Below are positions 51,465 to 61,171 of a DNA stretch of 64,000 bases, in pieces; within the stretch, counting starts at the first letter, position 1; every line of letters starts with the position of its first letter. This DNA comes from Ferruginibacter paludis (GTDB lineage Bacteria > Bacteroidota > Bacteroidia > Chitinophagales > Chitinophagaceae). The position numbers and the translations under genes are program-made. Under the pieces are notes generated by a model. The model ran no database searches. It saw only the letters and a program-made list of their open reading frames with translations, and had not been told where the DNA came from. The stretch is from the NCBI RefSeq assembly GCF_030409685.1, contig NZ_JAUFQJ010000006.1, forward strand, positions 310,001 through 374,000, given 5' to 3'.

Positions 51465-52289
51465 ATGCTGAAACTTCTAGGCCTTGCCGTAACTTTTGCT
51501 GCAATCGTATCTTTTAACAATAGGCCTTTAACCTGGGTTGCCATTGGCGATTCCATTACTTACTTAAATGAACACACCAATGAGACTGGTGACCGGGTTA
51601 CAAAAGGTTATATGACGAGGGTGAAAGAAAAACTGCCCGATATAACCTATGTTAACAAAGGCTACAATGGGTGGACCAGTGGCGGGATTGCTGAAAGTAT
51701 TGATAAGCTGGAATTAACAAAAGCAGATGTATACTCCGTTTTTTTAGGCACGAACGACTGGTGGCAGGGACGCCCCATTGGCACCATTGACGATTATAAA
51801 AACAATACCGGCAATAACACGGTATATGGCAGTTACCGCATTATCATTAACAAGCTGCACAGTTTAAACAGCGCTGCGGAAATTATTTTAATTACCCCTT
51901 TACAACGGGCAGATTTTGTTTATATCACTGATTTTAAAAACAATGCCTGGGGAAGTTACAAAGCGAAAAACGGGCAAACACTGGAACAGTTTGCCGCAGC
52001 CATTAAAGCCATTGCGGCATACGACCATTGCAAATTGGTTGATCTTTATCATAAAAGTGGCATCACACTAAAGAATATGGTAAAATACAAACGTTTAAAA
52101 AACCCATCAACCGGCGTTTACACTAATTATCCCTACCCTGATTTTATTGATGTTCCCTTTAACCCTGCAATGGATGAATATCCCTACCCTGTTGATGCGG
52201 TTGATATGACATACGATGGATTGCATCCCTCCGATAAAGGCTATGCGGTAATTGCAGATATGCTGGTTAAACTGATGAAAAAATTATAA
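51465..52289 (+). CDS. SGNH/GDSL hydrolase family protein
   Basis: 274 aa. Short N-terminal signal-like segment (LLGLAVTFAAIVSF). Block I IGDSITYLN (Ser nucleophile), block II Gly in NKGYNGWTSGG, block III GTND and block V DGLHPSDKGY (Asp and His) complete the SGNH set. An esterase or acetyl-esterase acting in the periplasm on glycans or lipids is inferred. Divergent from the Moco operon. TATCTTTA about 25 bases upstream resembles a -7 box. Confidence 0.88.
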   Translation: MLKLLGLAVTFAAIVSFNNRPLTWVAIGDSITYLNEHTNETGDRVTKGYMTRVKEKLPDITYVNKGYNGWTSGGIAESIDKLELTKADVYSVFLGTNDWWQGRPIGTIDDYKNNTGNNTVYGSYRIIINKLHSLNSAAEIILITPLQRADFVYITDFKNNAWGSYKAKNGQTLEQFAAAIKAIAAYDHCKLVDLYHKSGITLKNMVKYKRLKNPSTGVYTNYPYPDFIDVPFNPAMDEYPYPVDAVDMTYDGLHPSDKGYAVIADMLVKLMKKL

Positions 52290-52409
52290 TTTTTTTGATG
52301 GTTATTTTACCACGTTTTCATTTGGTGAGTTCAAAATGTCTTGCTTGCAGGTAGCTACAAAATGCATAAGCCGCATATCTCCAGAAATGATTGCCAGGGG
52401 TAAAATTGG

Positions 52410-53267
52410 CTATTTTCTTTTTACACCACCCAGCCATAATAACCCATCAATAATCAGTTTGTTTTGCTCTTTACTGCTGAAAGTGGAGGACAACGTTTTG
52501 TTGGTTTTATTTTCATAGTCGATATCATTGTGGCCCATATTGCAGTAGATCATTTTATAATTTTTATTTGTCCAAACTACCGGGTAATAGCCACTGTGCC
52601 ATATTTCGGAAGGCTTGGGACCGGTGCCCAGCGGAAAACTGGAGGAATCAATAGATGCAAGTATATTGATGTCAGGATTTTTGCGGAGATCGTTTTCCCA
52701 ACGGTACCATTCGTTGGAGGCTGCGGTAAAAGTAGCCGGTACATTTTTTGTTACAGGATGGCTTTTATTTTCTACCCGCAATGCTGCACTGGTAGGCCGC
52801 CAGGTGTTGCTGGCATAAGAGCCAGAACCGAGGAAATGATTATGGTACCAATCCCAGTTTTGCGGAAAGTCGGAAGGTGTTAAGGCAAAGGCCGAAAAAT
52901 GAAAACCCATCCAGCCGCCACCATCTTCCATATATTTTTCAAAGGCTGCTCTTTGTTTAGCATCCTCCGGGCGGGTGTCTAAAAAAATCACTACCTGGTA
53001 ACGGGAAAGAAAAACTATATTTAAATTGTCCCAGTTGCTGGTAGTATCATATGTATAATGATATTTTCTCCCCATTGCAGGAAACCACTGGTTGGCTTCG
53101 TGCACAAAACTGATGTGCGCCTGGTCTTCTTTTGCGGTAAAAAAAGCAAGCACGTTAAACTTCTTATTGCCATTTTTTTCCTGTGCAAAAATATTGCAAC
53201 AAAATAACAGGCATACCAACGAAACAATGAATGAACGCATCAACCCTGTATTAACCTGCTTTTTCAT
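52410..53267 (-). CDS. ThuA domain protein (trehalose-utilisation-like), secreted
   Basis: 285 aa from ATG 53267, giving a signal peptide ending NIFAQ; an upstream ATG at 53297 would add ten residues before it. ThuA fold (glutamine-amidotransferase-like, no catalytic Cys): FNVLAFFTAKEDQAHISFVHEANQW, VVIFLDTRPEDAKQRAAFEKYMEDGGGWMGFHFSAF, SHPVTKNVPATF, GHNDIDYEN. ThuA-like proteins are linked to sugar metabolism; recent work connects some to glycoside keto-sugar pathways. No such partners are adjacent. Confidence 0.85.
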   Translation of the reverse strand: MKKQVNTGLMRSFIVSLVCLLFCCNIFAQEKNGNKKFNVLAFFTAKEDQAHISFVHEANQWFPAMGRKYHYTYDTTSNWDNLNIVFLSRYQVVIFLDTRPEDAKQRAAFEKYMEDGGGWMGFHFSAFALTPSDFPQNWDWYHNHFLGSGSYASNTWRPTSAALRVENKSHPVTKNVPATFTAASNEWYRWENDLRKNPDINILASIDSSSFPLGTGPKPSEIWHSGYYPVVWTNKNYKMIYCNMGHNDIDYENKTNKTLSSTFSSKEQNKLIIDGLLWLGGVKRK

Positions 53268-53574
53268 TTTTAATTCTTTTTGTATAACCACACACAAACC
53301 TGTGCCTAAAGATACCTGTTAAAAATTGATTTAATTTGTTGCGATTGGCACTCTTTCTTTTCATAGAAGTGGCTCCCCCGCATGGTTAAGATCAAGGTTG
53401 CCAAAGATATCGAAAGGTAATGCGGAATAGTAATTGAAGTGATATAAACGACCCTCCTTACGAATTTTAATTTCACACTTGTATAGATGCACATTTCAAT
53501 CCTGGCGAGTGTCAGCTGTATTATTAACTTTTAATTTAAGAGACTAAATGGTAATTTTAATTATAAAAAGAATC

Positions 53575-54069
53575 ATGAAAAAGACAGTAAAACTATCGCC
53601 GTTTTTTCTTTTTTTAATGCTGTTGATGTGCATTCAAATGGTGGTGACTGCCCAGCAAAAAGTTTATGCAAAAGAAACCACGATAAAAAATTTACTGGAT
53701 AATCAACGGTATGTTTTTTATGCGGAGTCCGTAATACCCTCAAGCGGCCGCCAGCGCATCTTAACAACTGACTATACTGTTACGATTTTAAAAGATTCGA
53801 TCATCAGCGATCTCCCCTATTTTGGCCGTGCCTATGCAGCACCCATTGGAAATACAGACGGTGGGATAAAATTTACCTCTGTTGATTTTGACTATTCAAT
53901 CAACCGCAGAAAAAAAGGAGGTTGGGATGTTAACATTAAACCCAAAGATGGCCAGGATGTACAGAATATGAGCCTCACAATCTACGATAATGGAAAGGCT
54001 TACCTGAATGTAAACAGTAACAACAGGCAGGCAATTTCTTTTAACGGTCGTATCACCAACATAAAATAA
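53575..54069 (+). CDS. DUF4251 domain protein, secreted
   Basis: 164 aa from ATG 53575, which gives a signal peptide ending VVTAQQ. The domain shows NQRYVFYAESVIPSSGRQR, TTDYTVTILKDSIISDLPYFGRAYAAP and ISFNGRI, typical of DUF4251. A periplasmic or outer-membrane beta-rich protein; function unknown. TAACTTTT upstream may be the -7 box. Stands alone. Confidence 0.87.
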   Translation: MKKTVKLSPFFLFLMLLMCIQMVVTAQQKVYAKETTIKNLLDNQRYVFYAESVIPSSGRQRILTTDYTVTILKDSIISDLPYFGRAYAAPIGNTDGGIKFTSVDFDYSINRRKKGGWDVNIKPKDGQDVQNMSLTIYDNGKAYLNVNSNNRQAISFNGRITNIK

Positions 54070-54341
54070 TCAGCTGTATTATTTCAATGAAATTGCCATT
54101 CCCAACATGGGTGTTGGGCAATATGGCGCGACTTAAAGGGCATCCTCCAATGTGTTTAAGAGCTAAAAGCACTGCGCAGTGAGCCTACTGCCTAACACTA
54201 TTATTACAAATGATGCAACTTATTTACCTTATATTTTGATAATAGAATATATCTGCAACGATAGGTATTTTTTAACCAGTGTTTTTTTTTGTTTTAAGTG
54301 CTAATCAGATAACTTCGCCAATAACTTAAACTCTTATAAAT
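54070..54341. other. Intergenic stretch without a gene
   Basis: 272 bases between the DUF4251 gene and the OmpA-family gene. It is AT-rich near the OmpA start. No terminator, repeat or clear promoter box is visible. Confidence 0.4.
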
Positions 54342-55214
54342 ATGAAATGTAACTACGGTATTGTTTTAGGAACGGCATTTGCCTTATTTTTCAGCTCTTG
54401 TGTTAGTAAAAAAGTATTGAAGAGCGAACAAGATAAGAATACTGCACTGCAGGCTGAGTACGCTAAGCTGCAGGAAGATCTTAAAAACTGTACAACCCTT
54501 ACCGCATCAAATGCCCAGGGAAAAGCGTTGCTTGATGCAGAAATTGCCAGCCTGAAAAAACAAATTGATTTTCTGAAAGAAAACAACACCACTGCCTTAA
54601 AGCAACTGGAAAATTTATCAGTCATCAGTGGGTCACAGGCTGAAAGTATCAAGAAATCATTGGATAATATTGGTGCAAAAGATGCCTATATCCAGGACCT
54701 CCAGTCAGCCATCAGCCGTAAAGATTCTATGAACCTGGCATTGGTTACCAATTTAAAAGGTGCTATTGGCAATATGGACGACAAAGACATCAATATTAAA
54801 GTTGATAAAGGTGTTGTGTACATCGATATCAGCGATAAATTATTATTTAAAAGTGGAAGCTATAATGTAAGCGACAAAGCTGGTGCTGTATTGGGCAAAG
54901 TTGCTATGGTGTTGAAAAACCAACCGGATATTGAATTTATGGTGGAAGGCCATACGGACAATGTTCCTTACAAAGGAAGCGATATGCTGATTGACAACTG
55001 GGATTTGAGTGTTAAAAGAGCTACTGCTGTTGTACGCATCCTGGAAAAACAATATGGCTTAAACCCTGCTAACATTACAGCTGCAGGACGTAGCGAATAT
55101 AAACCAGTTACCGATAACACTACTGCAGAAGGAAGAGCCGCCAACCGCAGAACAAGAATTGTTATCCTGCCGCAGCTTGACCAGTTCTTTAAATTACTGG
55201 AACCCAAAAAGTAA
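54342..55214 (+). CDS. OmpA-family lipoprotein
   Basis: 290 aa. Lipobox FSSC (Cys20). A coiled coil spans about residues 25-110. The OmpA C-terminal peptidoglycan-binding domain covers about 160-280 (LLFKSGSYNVSDKAGAVL, VEGHTDNVPYKG, NWDLSVKRATAVVRIL, GRSEYKPV, RAANRRTRIVI). It links the outer membrane to peptidoglycan. A strong terminator follows at 55241-55279. Confidence 0.94.
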   Translation: MKCNYGIVLGTAFALFFSSCVSKKVLKSEQDKNTALQAEYAKLQEDLKNCTTLTASNAQGKALLDAEIASLKKQIDFLKENNTTALKQLENLSVISGSQAESIKKSLDNIGAKDAYIQDLQSAISRKDSMNLALVTNLKGAIGNMDDKDINIKVDKGVVYIDISDKLLFKSGSYNVSDKAGAVLGKVAMVLKNQPDIEFMVEGHTDNVPYKGSDMLIDNWDLSVKRATAVVRILEKQYGLNPANITAAGRSEYKPVTDNTTAEGRAANRRTRIVILPQLDQFFKLLEPKK

Positions 55215-55240
55215 TACCATTTTTATAAACGATTTAATAC

Positions 55241-55279
55241 AACAAAAACCATCTGTAAAAAGATGGTTTTTGTTTTTTG
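55241..55279 (+). terminator. Rho-independent terminator after the OmpA-family gene
   Basis: 13-bp or longer stem ACAAAAACCATCT / AGATGGTTTTTGT (55242-55254, 55261-55273) with a 6-base loop and following Ts. The symmetric A/T flanks can also serve the convergent Gdx gene. Confidence 0.88.
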
Positions 55280-55293
55280 ATACAGGGTTAGTT

Positions 55294-55620
55294 TTAGTTT
55301 GTAACCACTTTTAATCCTACGATCGAAGCTATTAGTGTGCTGATAAAAAACAGGCGTGCAAAATCTGCCGGCTCTTTAAAAAATAATATGCCGGTTAACA
55401 CGGTACCTACGGCGCCAATACCCGTCCACACTGCATAAGCTGTTCCCATCGGCAATGATTGTGTTGCTTTATATAACAGCAACATACTGAGTGAAAGGCT
55501 GATAAAAAAGCCGGCAATCCACAACGTAGATGTAGTGCCGGTAGTTAATTTAGCTTTGCCCAGGCAGGTGGTAAAACCTACTTCAAAAAGGCCTGCAATA
55601 ATCAGCAAAATCCAGTTCAT
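55294..55620 (-). CDS. gdx: SMR-family exporter, SugE/Gdx-like (guanidinium exporter)
   Basis: 108 aa with four transmembrane helices. E13 in GLFEVGFTT is the essential small-multidrug-resistance carboxylate. SLPMGTAYAVWTGIGAVGTVLTGILFF and a C-terminal IVGLKV match the SugE/Gdx subgroup, which exchanges guanidinium for protons, rather than EmrE. No guanidine riboswitch could be identified in the short leader. Convergent with the OmpA gene. Confidence 0.88.
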   Translation of the reverse strand: MNWILLIIAGLFEVGFTTCLGKAKLTTGTTSTLWIAGFFISLSLSMLLLYKATQSLPMGTAYAVWTGIGAVGTVLTGILFFKEPADFARLFFISTLIASIVGLKVVTN

Positions 55621-55760
55621 ATTTTATCAAATTTTAATTAAGTAGTGTATATTAACCTGGTGCAAACTTAACATTGTTCTGCCAATACCATTGGGATCCT
55701 TACTGACACCCGTCATCTCTAAAATTGCTGCCCGTCGTTTTAAATGCCTGCAAACAAACT

Positions 55761-55768
55761 TAACTTTG
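55761..55768 (+). promoter_or_regulatory. -7 promoter box of pdxJ
   Basis: TAACTTTG is an exact TAnnTTTG match 23 bases upstream of ATG 55792. A start at the upstream in-frame ATG (55744) would place this box inside the gene, so it supports 55792 as the true start. Confidence 0.55.
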
Positions 55769-55791
55769 TACAGACAAGTAATATTTTTTTT

Positions 55792-56541
55792 ATGACAACA
55801 CTTTCGGTTAACATCAATAAAATCGCTACGCTGCGGAACAGTCGTGGCGGCAACAACCCTGATCTTGTTAAAACAGCTTTAGATATTGAGCGTTTCGGGG
55901 CCCAGGGAATCACGGTTCATCCAAGGCCGGATGAAAGACATATCCGTTACCAGGATGTGTTTGACTTAAAAAGAGTGATCAACACTGAACTGAATATTGA
56001 AGGCAATTGTACGGAAGAGAAATTTGTAACACTGGTATTGGCCAACCAGCCGGCACAGGTAACGCTGGTGCCCGATGCATTGGGACAGATTACCAGCAAC
56101 CATGGATGGGATACGATTCAGCACAAAGATTATTTAATTAAGATGATCCGCCTGTTTCAAAATGAAGGGATCCGCACTTCTATTTTTGTTGACCCGGTAA
56201 TTGAAATGGTGGAAGGTGCAGCCGCTACAGGCACCGACCGCATTGAGTTGTACACCGAAGCTTACGCCAAAGAGTTTGCAGCTGGTAATAAAGAAGCTGC
56301 TATTGAACCATATATAAAAGCAGCTGAAAAGGCCAACCTGCTTGGGCTGGGCATTAACGCAGGTCACGATCTGGACCTGCAAAACCTGCAGTATTTTGCA
56401 CAGAACGTTCCCGGCTTGCTGGAAGTTTCTATCGGCCATGCCTTGATTTGTGATGCGCTTTATCTGGGATTGGAAAATACTGTACAATTATACAAACGTT
56501 GCCTGAGCGGGATAGAATCTTATGTTTATGGGGAAGAGTAA
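55792..56541 (+). CDS. pdxJ: Pyridoxine 5'-phosphate synthase PdxJ
   Basis: 249 aa from ATG 55792. Contains the family start [86 protein letters not shown] and [15 protein letters not shown]. It condenses 1-deoxyxylulose 5-phosphate and 3-amino-1-hydroxyacetone 1-phosphate to pyridoxine 5'-phosphate. Stand-alone gene with its own -7 box. A repeat-rich gap follows. Confidence 0.97.
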   Translation: MTTLSVNINKIATLRNSRGGNNPDLVKTALDIERFGAQGITVHPRPDERHIRYQDVFDLKRVINTELNIEGNCTEEKFVTLVLANQPAQVTLVPDALGQITSNHGWDTIQHKDYLIKMIRLFQNEGIRTSIFVDPVIEMVEGAAATGTDRIELYTEAYAKEFAAGNKEAAIEPYIKAAEKANLLGLGINAGHDLDLQNLQYFAQNVPGLLEVSIGHALICDALYLGLENTVQLYKRCLSGIESYVYGEE

Positions 56542-56600
56542 GTGCCACCTTGAACTTATAAATTTATCTTTTTCAATCTCAAATATCAGGAAAAAATGAA

Positions 56601-56668
56601 AGCCCATTGCAACCCCGTCAGCGGTTAATCCGGATATCTATCGGGACTGACGACGGTTGAAATGAGCT
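56601..56668. repeat. Imperfect inverted repeat (CCGTCAG / CTGACGACGG type)
   Basis: AGCCCATTGCAACCCCGTCAG (56601-56621) is nearly the reverse complement of 56647-56668 (CTGACGACGGTTGAAATGAGCT). The 25-base centre ends with CGGATATCTATCGGGA. It is a common type of intergenic palindrome in Bacteroidota and may act as a terminator between pdxJ and the convergent peptidase gene. Confidence 0.7.
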
Positions 56669-56716
56669 CTTCAAATTTTTATTTTAAATCAGTGGAAACC
56701 ACAACAAACTGAAGGC

Positions 56717-56788
56717 GTTCCAAATGGCTTAAAAAAGTACAAGAGGGCGATGCAACGATGATCCACATTGCTTTGTAGCCCGGACCAA
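56717..56788 (-). repeat. Dispersed ~72-bp repeat, copy B
   Basis: On the minus strand it reads TTGGTCCGGGCTACAAAGCA, TGTGGATCATCGTTGCATCG, CCCTCTTGTAC and ends near CCATTTGGAAC. About 80% identical to copy A (36619-36690) and clearly related to copy C (63526-63597). Confidence 0.85.
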
Positions 56789-56801
56789 CATTTCTATCAT
56801 C

Positions 56802-59033
56802 TTACTTTGCCGCATTGGCTGCCGCATCCAGGTAAGCAGAAAAACTGTTGATGGTTGTTGCTGCAATTTCAATTTGTTCCTGCGCTTCTTTCCAGTTGCG
56901 TTGTTCCAGCGCTTCGGTGATACCTGGCAATGTTTTTACGCCATAGCCGGTAAAAAATCCGGGAGCATAAATGGCATGCCTGTACCAGCCACGGCGTGGT
57001 AAGCCTTGCTTTGTAAGGAGCACCTGCTCTGCCCGGTATAATTGTTTATTAAGTTCATCTTTCTTATCAGCAGGAATGTTTCCGCTGCTCACAGTGTTTA
57101 GAGCAGCTGCGCTTTTGGCCAGCGTACTAACTGCATTTTGCAGCGAACTGAAGTTTAAAAAAGGCACTTCGGTTTTTGCAACAGGCGGCAATAAAGGCTC
57201 GGTTACTTTATCCGCAATGGTGTAATATTTATCCTTAATAAGCTGATTTTCCACGAGCGTATTTTCCCGCATTTCATCGGCCATGGCAATTACTTCGGAT
57301 GCATACTTACTGATGGTGCTCTGCAGATTACGAAAATCGAAAGGAAGGGTTTCTGCATCAGCAAACCGAAGCGTTGTGTGGCCTGCTGTTTTTGCAAGGG
57401 CTACACCGTATGCAAATTCAGGGTCTTTAAATTTCTTGTATAAGTCGTATGAATCATAAATGGAATGGTATTCGCCGCCTTCATCTTCCCCACCAAAACC
57501 AATGTTTAAAGAAGGTACGCCTACATGTTGTGCAAACGGCGAAAAGTCAGAGCCAGAGCCCAATGCAGGCAAAGTGAATGTATTTATAGCCAGCAAATCT
57601 TTCTTTGCTTTTGCACTGGTTGCACCAATGATTTCGAGCGACCGCCTTCTGTCGAATACCGTAACATTTGTTTGCGGATCCATTACCGACTTAGCGATTT
57701 CAGTAAAGGCAGGCTCCAGCGCCTGGGAACCTCCCGCATCTAAAAAGCCACGGCCATTTCCATCCGAGTTGATATAGAGCACGGCTTTTTTCTGTAGCTC
57801 ATCCGCATGTTCTTCCACCCATTCTGTTGACCCCATCAGACCTGGCTCTTCGCCATCCCAGGCACAATACACAATGGTACGTTTTGGTTTCCACCCTGTT
57901 TTTACCAGTTCACTGACAGACCTGGCTTCTTCCATCATAGCAGCCTGTCCGCTTAATGGATCGTTGGCGCCATTAACCCAGGCATCATGGTGATTACCCC
58001 GGATCACCCATTCATCCGGGAAATCGGAACCTTTTAATTTTGCCACCACATCATACAAAGGCTTTATTTTCCAGTCAAATGATAATTTTAAATGAATTTT
58101 ATTTACACTTGGGCCTGCATGATATGTAATGGGCAAAGCACCTTTCCATGCATCCGGAACAACCGGTCCTTCCAGGCTTTGCAGCAAGGGCAATGCATCG
58201 GCATAGCTGATTGGGATCACAGGTATCTTTAATAAATTGGTTGCGTCTTTTCTGTCGAGCCTTGTTACATCTTTGGTGGCACCAACACCGGGTGTGAGCG
58301 GATCACCGGGATAAACAGGCATATCCATCACCGAGCCTCTTTGTGCACCAAAGGAAGGCCTGTACGGGCCTTTTGGATACACATCTCCCTGGAAGTATCC
58401 ATCCTCTTTGGGATCAGAATAAATAATGCAACCAATGGCGCCATGCTCCTGCGCCACTTTTGGTTTAATACCCCGCCAGCTCTGCCCGTATTTGGCAATT
58501 ACAATTTTACCTTTTACATCAACGCCCATCCTCGCCAGCTTTTCGTAATCGGCAGGTACGCCATAGTTTACAAAAACCAGCTCGGCGGTTACATCACCGT
58601 CGGCACTCCAGCAATTGTACACTGGTAACTGGGTGGAAGTTTGCCCCGATGTAGCATCTTCTTTCAAGGCAGGTTCTTTTAGAGAAGCTTTAAAATTTTT
58701 GCTACCGGTCATTTCCAGCAGCCTTGTGACAGGTGTTGGAAACAATACATAAAAAGTTTCTATCTGTGCATCATAGCCCCAGCTTTTAAATTTATCGAGT
58801 ATGTATTTTGCATTGGCTTCATCGCCGGGAGAGCCTACATGGTGTGGTACAGCAGACATTTCTTTGATTAAAACATCCACGTTTTTCGCCTGCAAGTTGG
58901 CATCGTATTTTTTTTCTGTTTCCAACTGCGCCTGTGCAGAAGAGGCGCTAAAACCCAGTATGCTATTGGTTTGCGCTACAGCGGCAACATAACTAAAACT
59001 ACCTGCCATCAGCAGCGTACAAAATTTTCTCAT
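56802..59033 (-). CDS. M28 family peptidase, glutamate-carboxypeptidase-II-like with PA and dimerisation domains
   Basis: 743 aa with a signal peptide ending near AAVAQ. Order: N-terminal region, protease-associated domain (about 125-310, LARMGVDVKGKIVIAKYGQSWRGIK), M28 catalytic domain (GNHHDAWVNGANDPLSGQAAMMEEARS, WDGEEPGLMGSTEW with catalytic Glu pair, INSDGNGRGF, GGEDEGGEYHSIYDSY with the last His) and a C-terminal helical TFR-type dimer domain (about 600-735). A secreted carboxypeptidase or dipeptidase with two zinc ions. Monocistronic. Confidence 0.93.
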   Translation of the reverse strand: MRKFCTLLMAGSFSYVAAVAQTNSILGFSASSAQAQLETEKKYDANLQAKNVDVLIKEMSAVPHHVGSPGDEANAKYILDKFKSWGYDAQIETFYVLFPTPVTRLLEMTGSKNFKASLKEPALKEDATSGQTSTQLPVYNCWSADGDVTAELVFVNYGVPADYEKLARMGVDVKGKIVIAKYGQSWRGIKPKVAQEHGAIGCIIYSDPKEDGYFQGDVYPKGPYRPSFGAQRGSVMDMPVYPGDPLTPGVGATKDVTRLDRKDATNLLKIPVIPISYADALPLLQSLEGPVVPDAWKGALPITYHAGPSVNKIHLKLSFDWKIKPLYDVVAKLKGSDFPDEWVIRGNHHDAWVNGANDPLSGQAAMMEEARSVSELVKTGWKPKRTIVYCAWDGEEPGLMGSTEWVEEHADELQKKAVLYINSDGNGRGFLDAGGSQALEPAFTEIAKSVMDPQTNVTVFDRRRSLEIIGATSAKAKKDLLAINTFTLPALGSGSDFSPFAQHVGVPSLNIGFGGEDEGGEYHSIYDSYDLYKKFKDPEFAYGVALAKTAGHTTLRFADAETLPFDFRNLQSTISKYASEVIAMADEMRENTLVENQLIKDKYYTIADKVTEPLLPPVAKTEVPFLNFSSLQNAVSTLAKSAAALNTVSSGNIPADKKDELNKQLYRAEQVLLTKQGLPRRGWYRHAIYAPGFFTGYGVKTLPGITEALEQRNWKEAQEQIEIAATTINSFSAYLDAAANAAK

Positions 59034-59256
59034 GGTTAAAAGTTTTGGTGGAAAGATATTTGAATCATGCTCTTAAAACGAATATAGCTTTTTAATGCAA
59101 GATTAAAAAGCTACATGAATAATAAAATTACCTGAGCACAGATAATTTATAACAACATTGCACGAACAAAAAAAAGTAGTTTTTACATATCAAAAATCAA
59201 CTTAATCTAAATTAATTTGTAGCATCAGCATAATGACTAAAAGTTAACTTCCCCTT

Positions 59257-60351
59257 TTATTTCAACAAAGCACTTAGCTTTTTTTCCAACGCAGGGCCTC
59301 TTAAATTTTTGGCTACGATTTTACCGTCAGGGCCGATTAAGAAATTTTGGGGAATGCTGAAGATGCCCAGCTGTTGTGCCACAGCGTTGCTCCACCCCTG
59401 CAAATCACTTACATGATTCCATGTAAGCCCGTCCATTTTTATGGCATCAACCCAGGAAGGTTTTGCCTTATCTAAACTAACACCGAGCACGGTGAAATTT
59501 TTGTCTTTAAACTTATTGTAACTCTCTACTACATTGGGGTTTTCCTGGCGGCAGGGCCTGCACCAGCTTGCCCAAAAATCTACCAGTACAAATTTGCCAC
59601 GTAAAGAAGAAAGGCTAACCGGCGTTCCGGTTGTATCAGGTTGCGTGAAGTCTGGCAACATGGTGCCCACCGCATTTTTCTTTGCCTCTGTAATTTGTTG
59701 GGCGATATAGGTGCCCATAGAAGAAGCTTTTAACGGAGCGTTTAAATCATTGTACATGGCTTCCATTTTAACTGCATCTTCTGATAACTGGTTGTAGCGG
59801 ATGATTGCGAGCGGGGTAACAAAAGAAGCAGCGTGCTGTTTGATAAACTGATCAATTGCCGCCAACGCTTTGTCCTTATCACCATCACCTTCTGAAGCAT
59901 TTTCAGCAAACAATTTTTGATACGGTTGTATAGTTTGCAATAAACTTTCGTAATCCTTATGCGTTGCTGAACCGGTTACCACAGCGTTACCTATGGCATC
60001 CCTGGTAGCTTTAACAGTTACAGTACTGTTATCTAAAAACAACACGAGATAAGGAGGCTGCTTGTTGAACAACACAATTTTAAAATCAGGAGCAGCCAGT
60101 TTTCCTGTGAAAGCGAACTTGTTTTTATTGATAGTTGTTTCGGCTTCAGGTGTACCAGTTTGACCGTTTAATAATGCCACCGTTGTACCATCTGCAAAAC
60201 CTGTTACCTCACCATGAATTGCAAAACCATCAGCCGGGGCATTGGCAGCTGTCGCAGCCTTTTTTACGGGTGCAGCCGACTTTGCTTTTGATTTTGTTTG
60301 CGCCGTTACCAGCAAGGGCAGTAATAATATAATTAGAAAAAAATGCTTCAT
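59257..60351 (-). CDS. TlpA-family thiol-disulfide reductase with DUF4369 domain
   Basis: 364 aa with a signal peptide ending near LVTAQ. About 48-135 form a DUF4369 beta domain (IHGEVTGFADGTTVALLNG). A helical linker follows. The C-terminal thioredoxin domain (about 228-362) has FVLVDFWASWCRPCRQENP with the CRPC redox centre. It reduces or rearranges disulfides in the envelope. It lies 45 bases after trpA on the same strand and might be co-transcribed, though its function is unrelated. Confidence 0.93.
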   Translation of the reverse strand: MKHFFLIILLLPLLVTAQTKSKAKSAAPVKKAATAANAPADGFAIHGEVTGFADGTTVALLNGQTGTPEAETTINKNKFAFTGKLAAPDFKIVLFNKQPPYLVLFLDNSTVTVKATRDAIGNAVVTGSATHKDYESLLQTIQPYQKLFAENASEGDGDKDKALAAIDQFIKQHAASFVTPLAIIRYNQLSEDAVKMEAMYNDLNAPLKASSMGTYIAQQITEAKKNAVGTMLPDFTQPDTTGTPVSLSSLRGKFVLVDFWASWCRPCRQENPNVVESYNKFKDKNFTVLGVSLDKAKPSWVDAIKMDGLTWNHVSDLQGWSNAVAQQLGIFSIPQNFLIGPDGKIVAKNLRGPALEKKLSALLK

Positions 60352-60396
60352 GGTTTTTATTTAACATGCAATTTAACCCGTTTTGATCAAATGGTT

Positions 60397-61167
60397 TTAA
60401 GCAGTGATGCTATTTAGGAATTCTTTAGTGCTTGCCTGTATATTGACGCTATCCTGCAACGCCTTAATGTACGCACTGCCGATAATGGCGCCATTGGTGT
60501 TGGCACAAGCGGTTTGAAAAGTTTCCCTGTCCTTAATACCAAACCCAACCAGGATGGGATTTTTGAGTTGCATGCCCTGCAATTTTTTAAAGTAATTACT
60601 TTGATCGCTGATGGCTTTATTATTACCCGTGGTGGATGAGGAAGATACCGCATATAAAAAACCGCTGCTCAACGCATCAATTTTCCTGATCCTTTCTTCA
60701 CCGGTTTCAGGTGTTACCAAAAAGATAAACCTTAAGTTATGTTTGTTAAAAAGATCCTTGTAAATGGTTTCAAATTCATACATCGGAAGGTCTGGCAAAA
60801 TGATGCCATCTACACCAACTGCTTCAGCATCTGCACAAAATTTTTCCAGGCCGTATTGCATAATCGGGTTCATGTAGCCCATTAAAATAATTGGCAGGGC
60901 AATCGTTTCCCTTACCTGCTGCAGCTGTTCAAACAAAATGGAAATGCTCATACCATTTTCCAATGCTATCATATTGCTTTGCTGGATCACCGGACCATCC
61001 GCCAGCGGATCACTGTAAGGCATACCGATCTCTGCAAGGTCGGCCCCATTTTGCTGCAAAGCTGTCAGCACTTCTACCGTACTGTTTAAATGCGGGTAGC
61101 CTGCCGTGCAGTACACGTTCAGTACCTTTTTATTTTTCTTTGCGAATAGTTCATCAATTCTGTTCAT
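60397..61167 (-). CDS. trpA: Tryptophan synthase alpha chain TrpA
   Basis: 256 aa, usual length. Catalytic Glu in LAEIGMPYSDPLADGPVIQQS and Asp in GVDGIILPDLPMYE, RFIFLVTPETGEERIRKI, and the GFGIKDRETF loop near the C-terminus. Splits indole-3-glycerol phosphate into indole and glyceraldehyde 3-phosphate, passing indole to TrpB. It follows the GNAT gene by 4 bases in an operon with trpB. Confidence 0.97.
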   Translation of the reverse strand: MNRIDELFAKKNKKVLNVYCTAGYPHLNSTVEVLTALQQNGADLAEIGMPYSDPLADGPVIQQSNMIALENGMSISILFEQLQQVRETIALPIILMGYMNPIMQYGLEKFCADAEAVGVDGIILPDLPMYEFETIYKDLFNKHNLRFIFLVTPETGEERIRKIDALSSGFLYAVSSSSTTGNNKAISDQSNYFKKLQGMQLKNPILVGFGIKDRETFQTACANTNGAIIGSAYIKALQDSVNIQASTKEFLNSITA

Positions 61168-61171
61168 CCTT

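Noticed and set aside
55621..55743. Guanidine riboswitch before the Gdx-like gene
   Set aside because: The leader has a small CCAAT/ATTGG hairpin but no ACGR loops or other guanidine-riboswitch core that I can identify.
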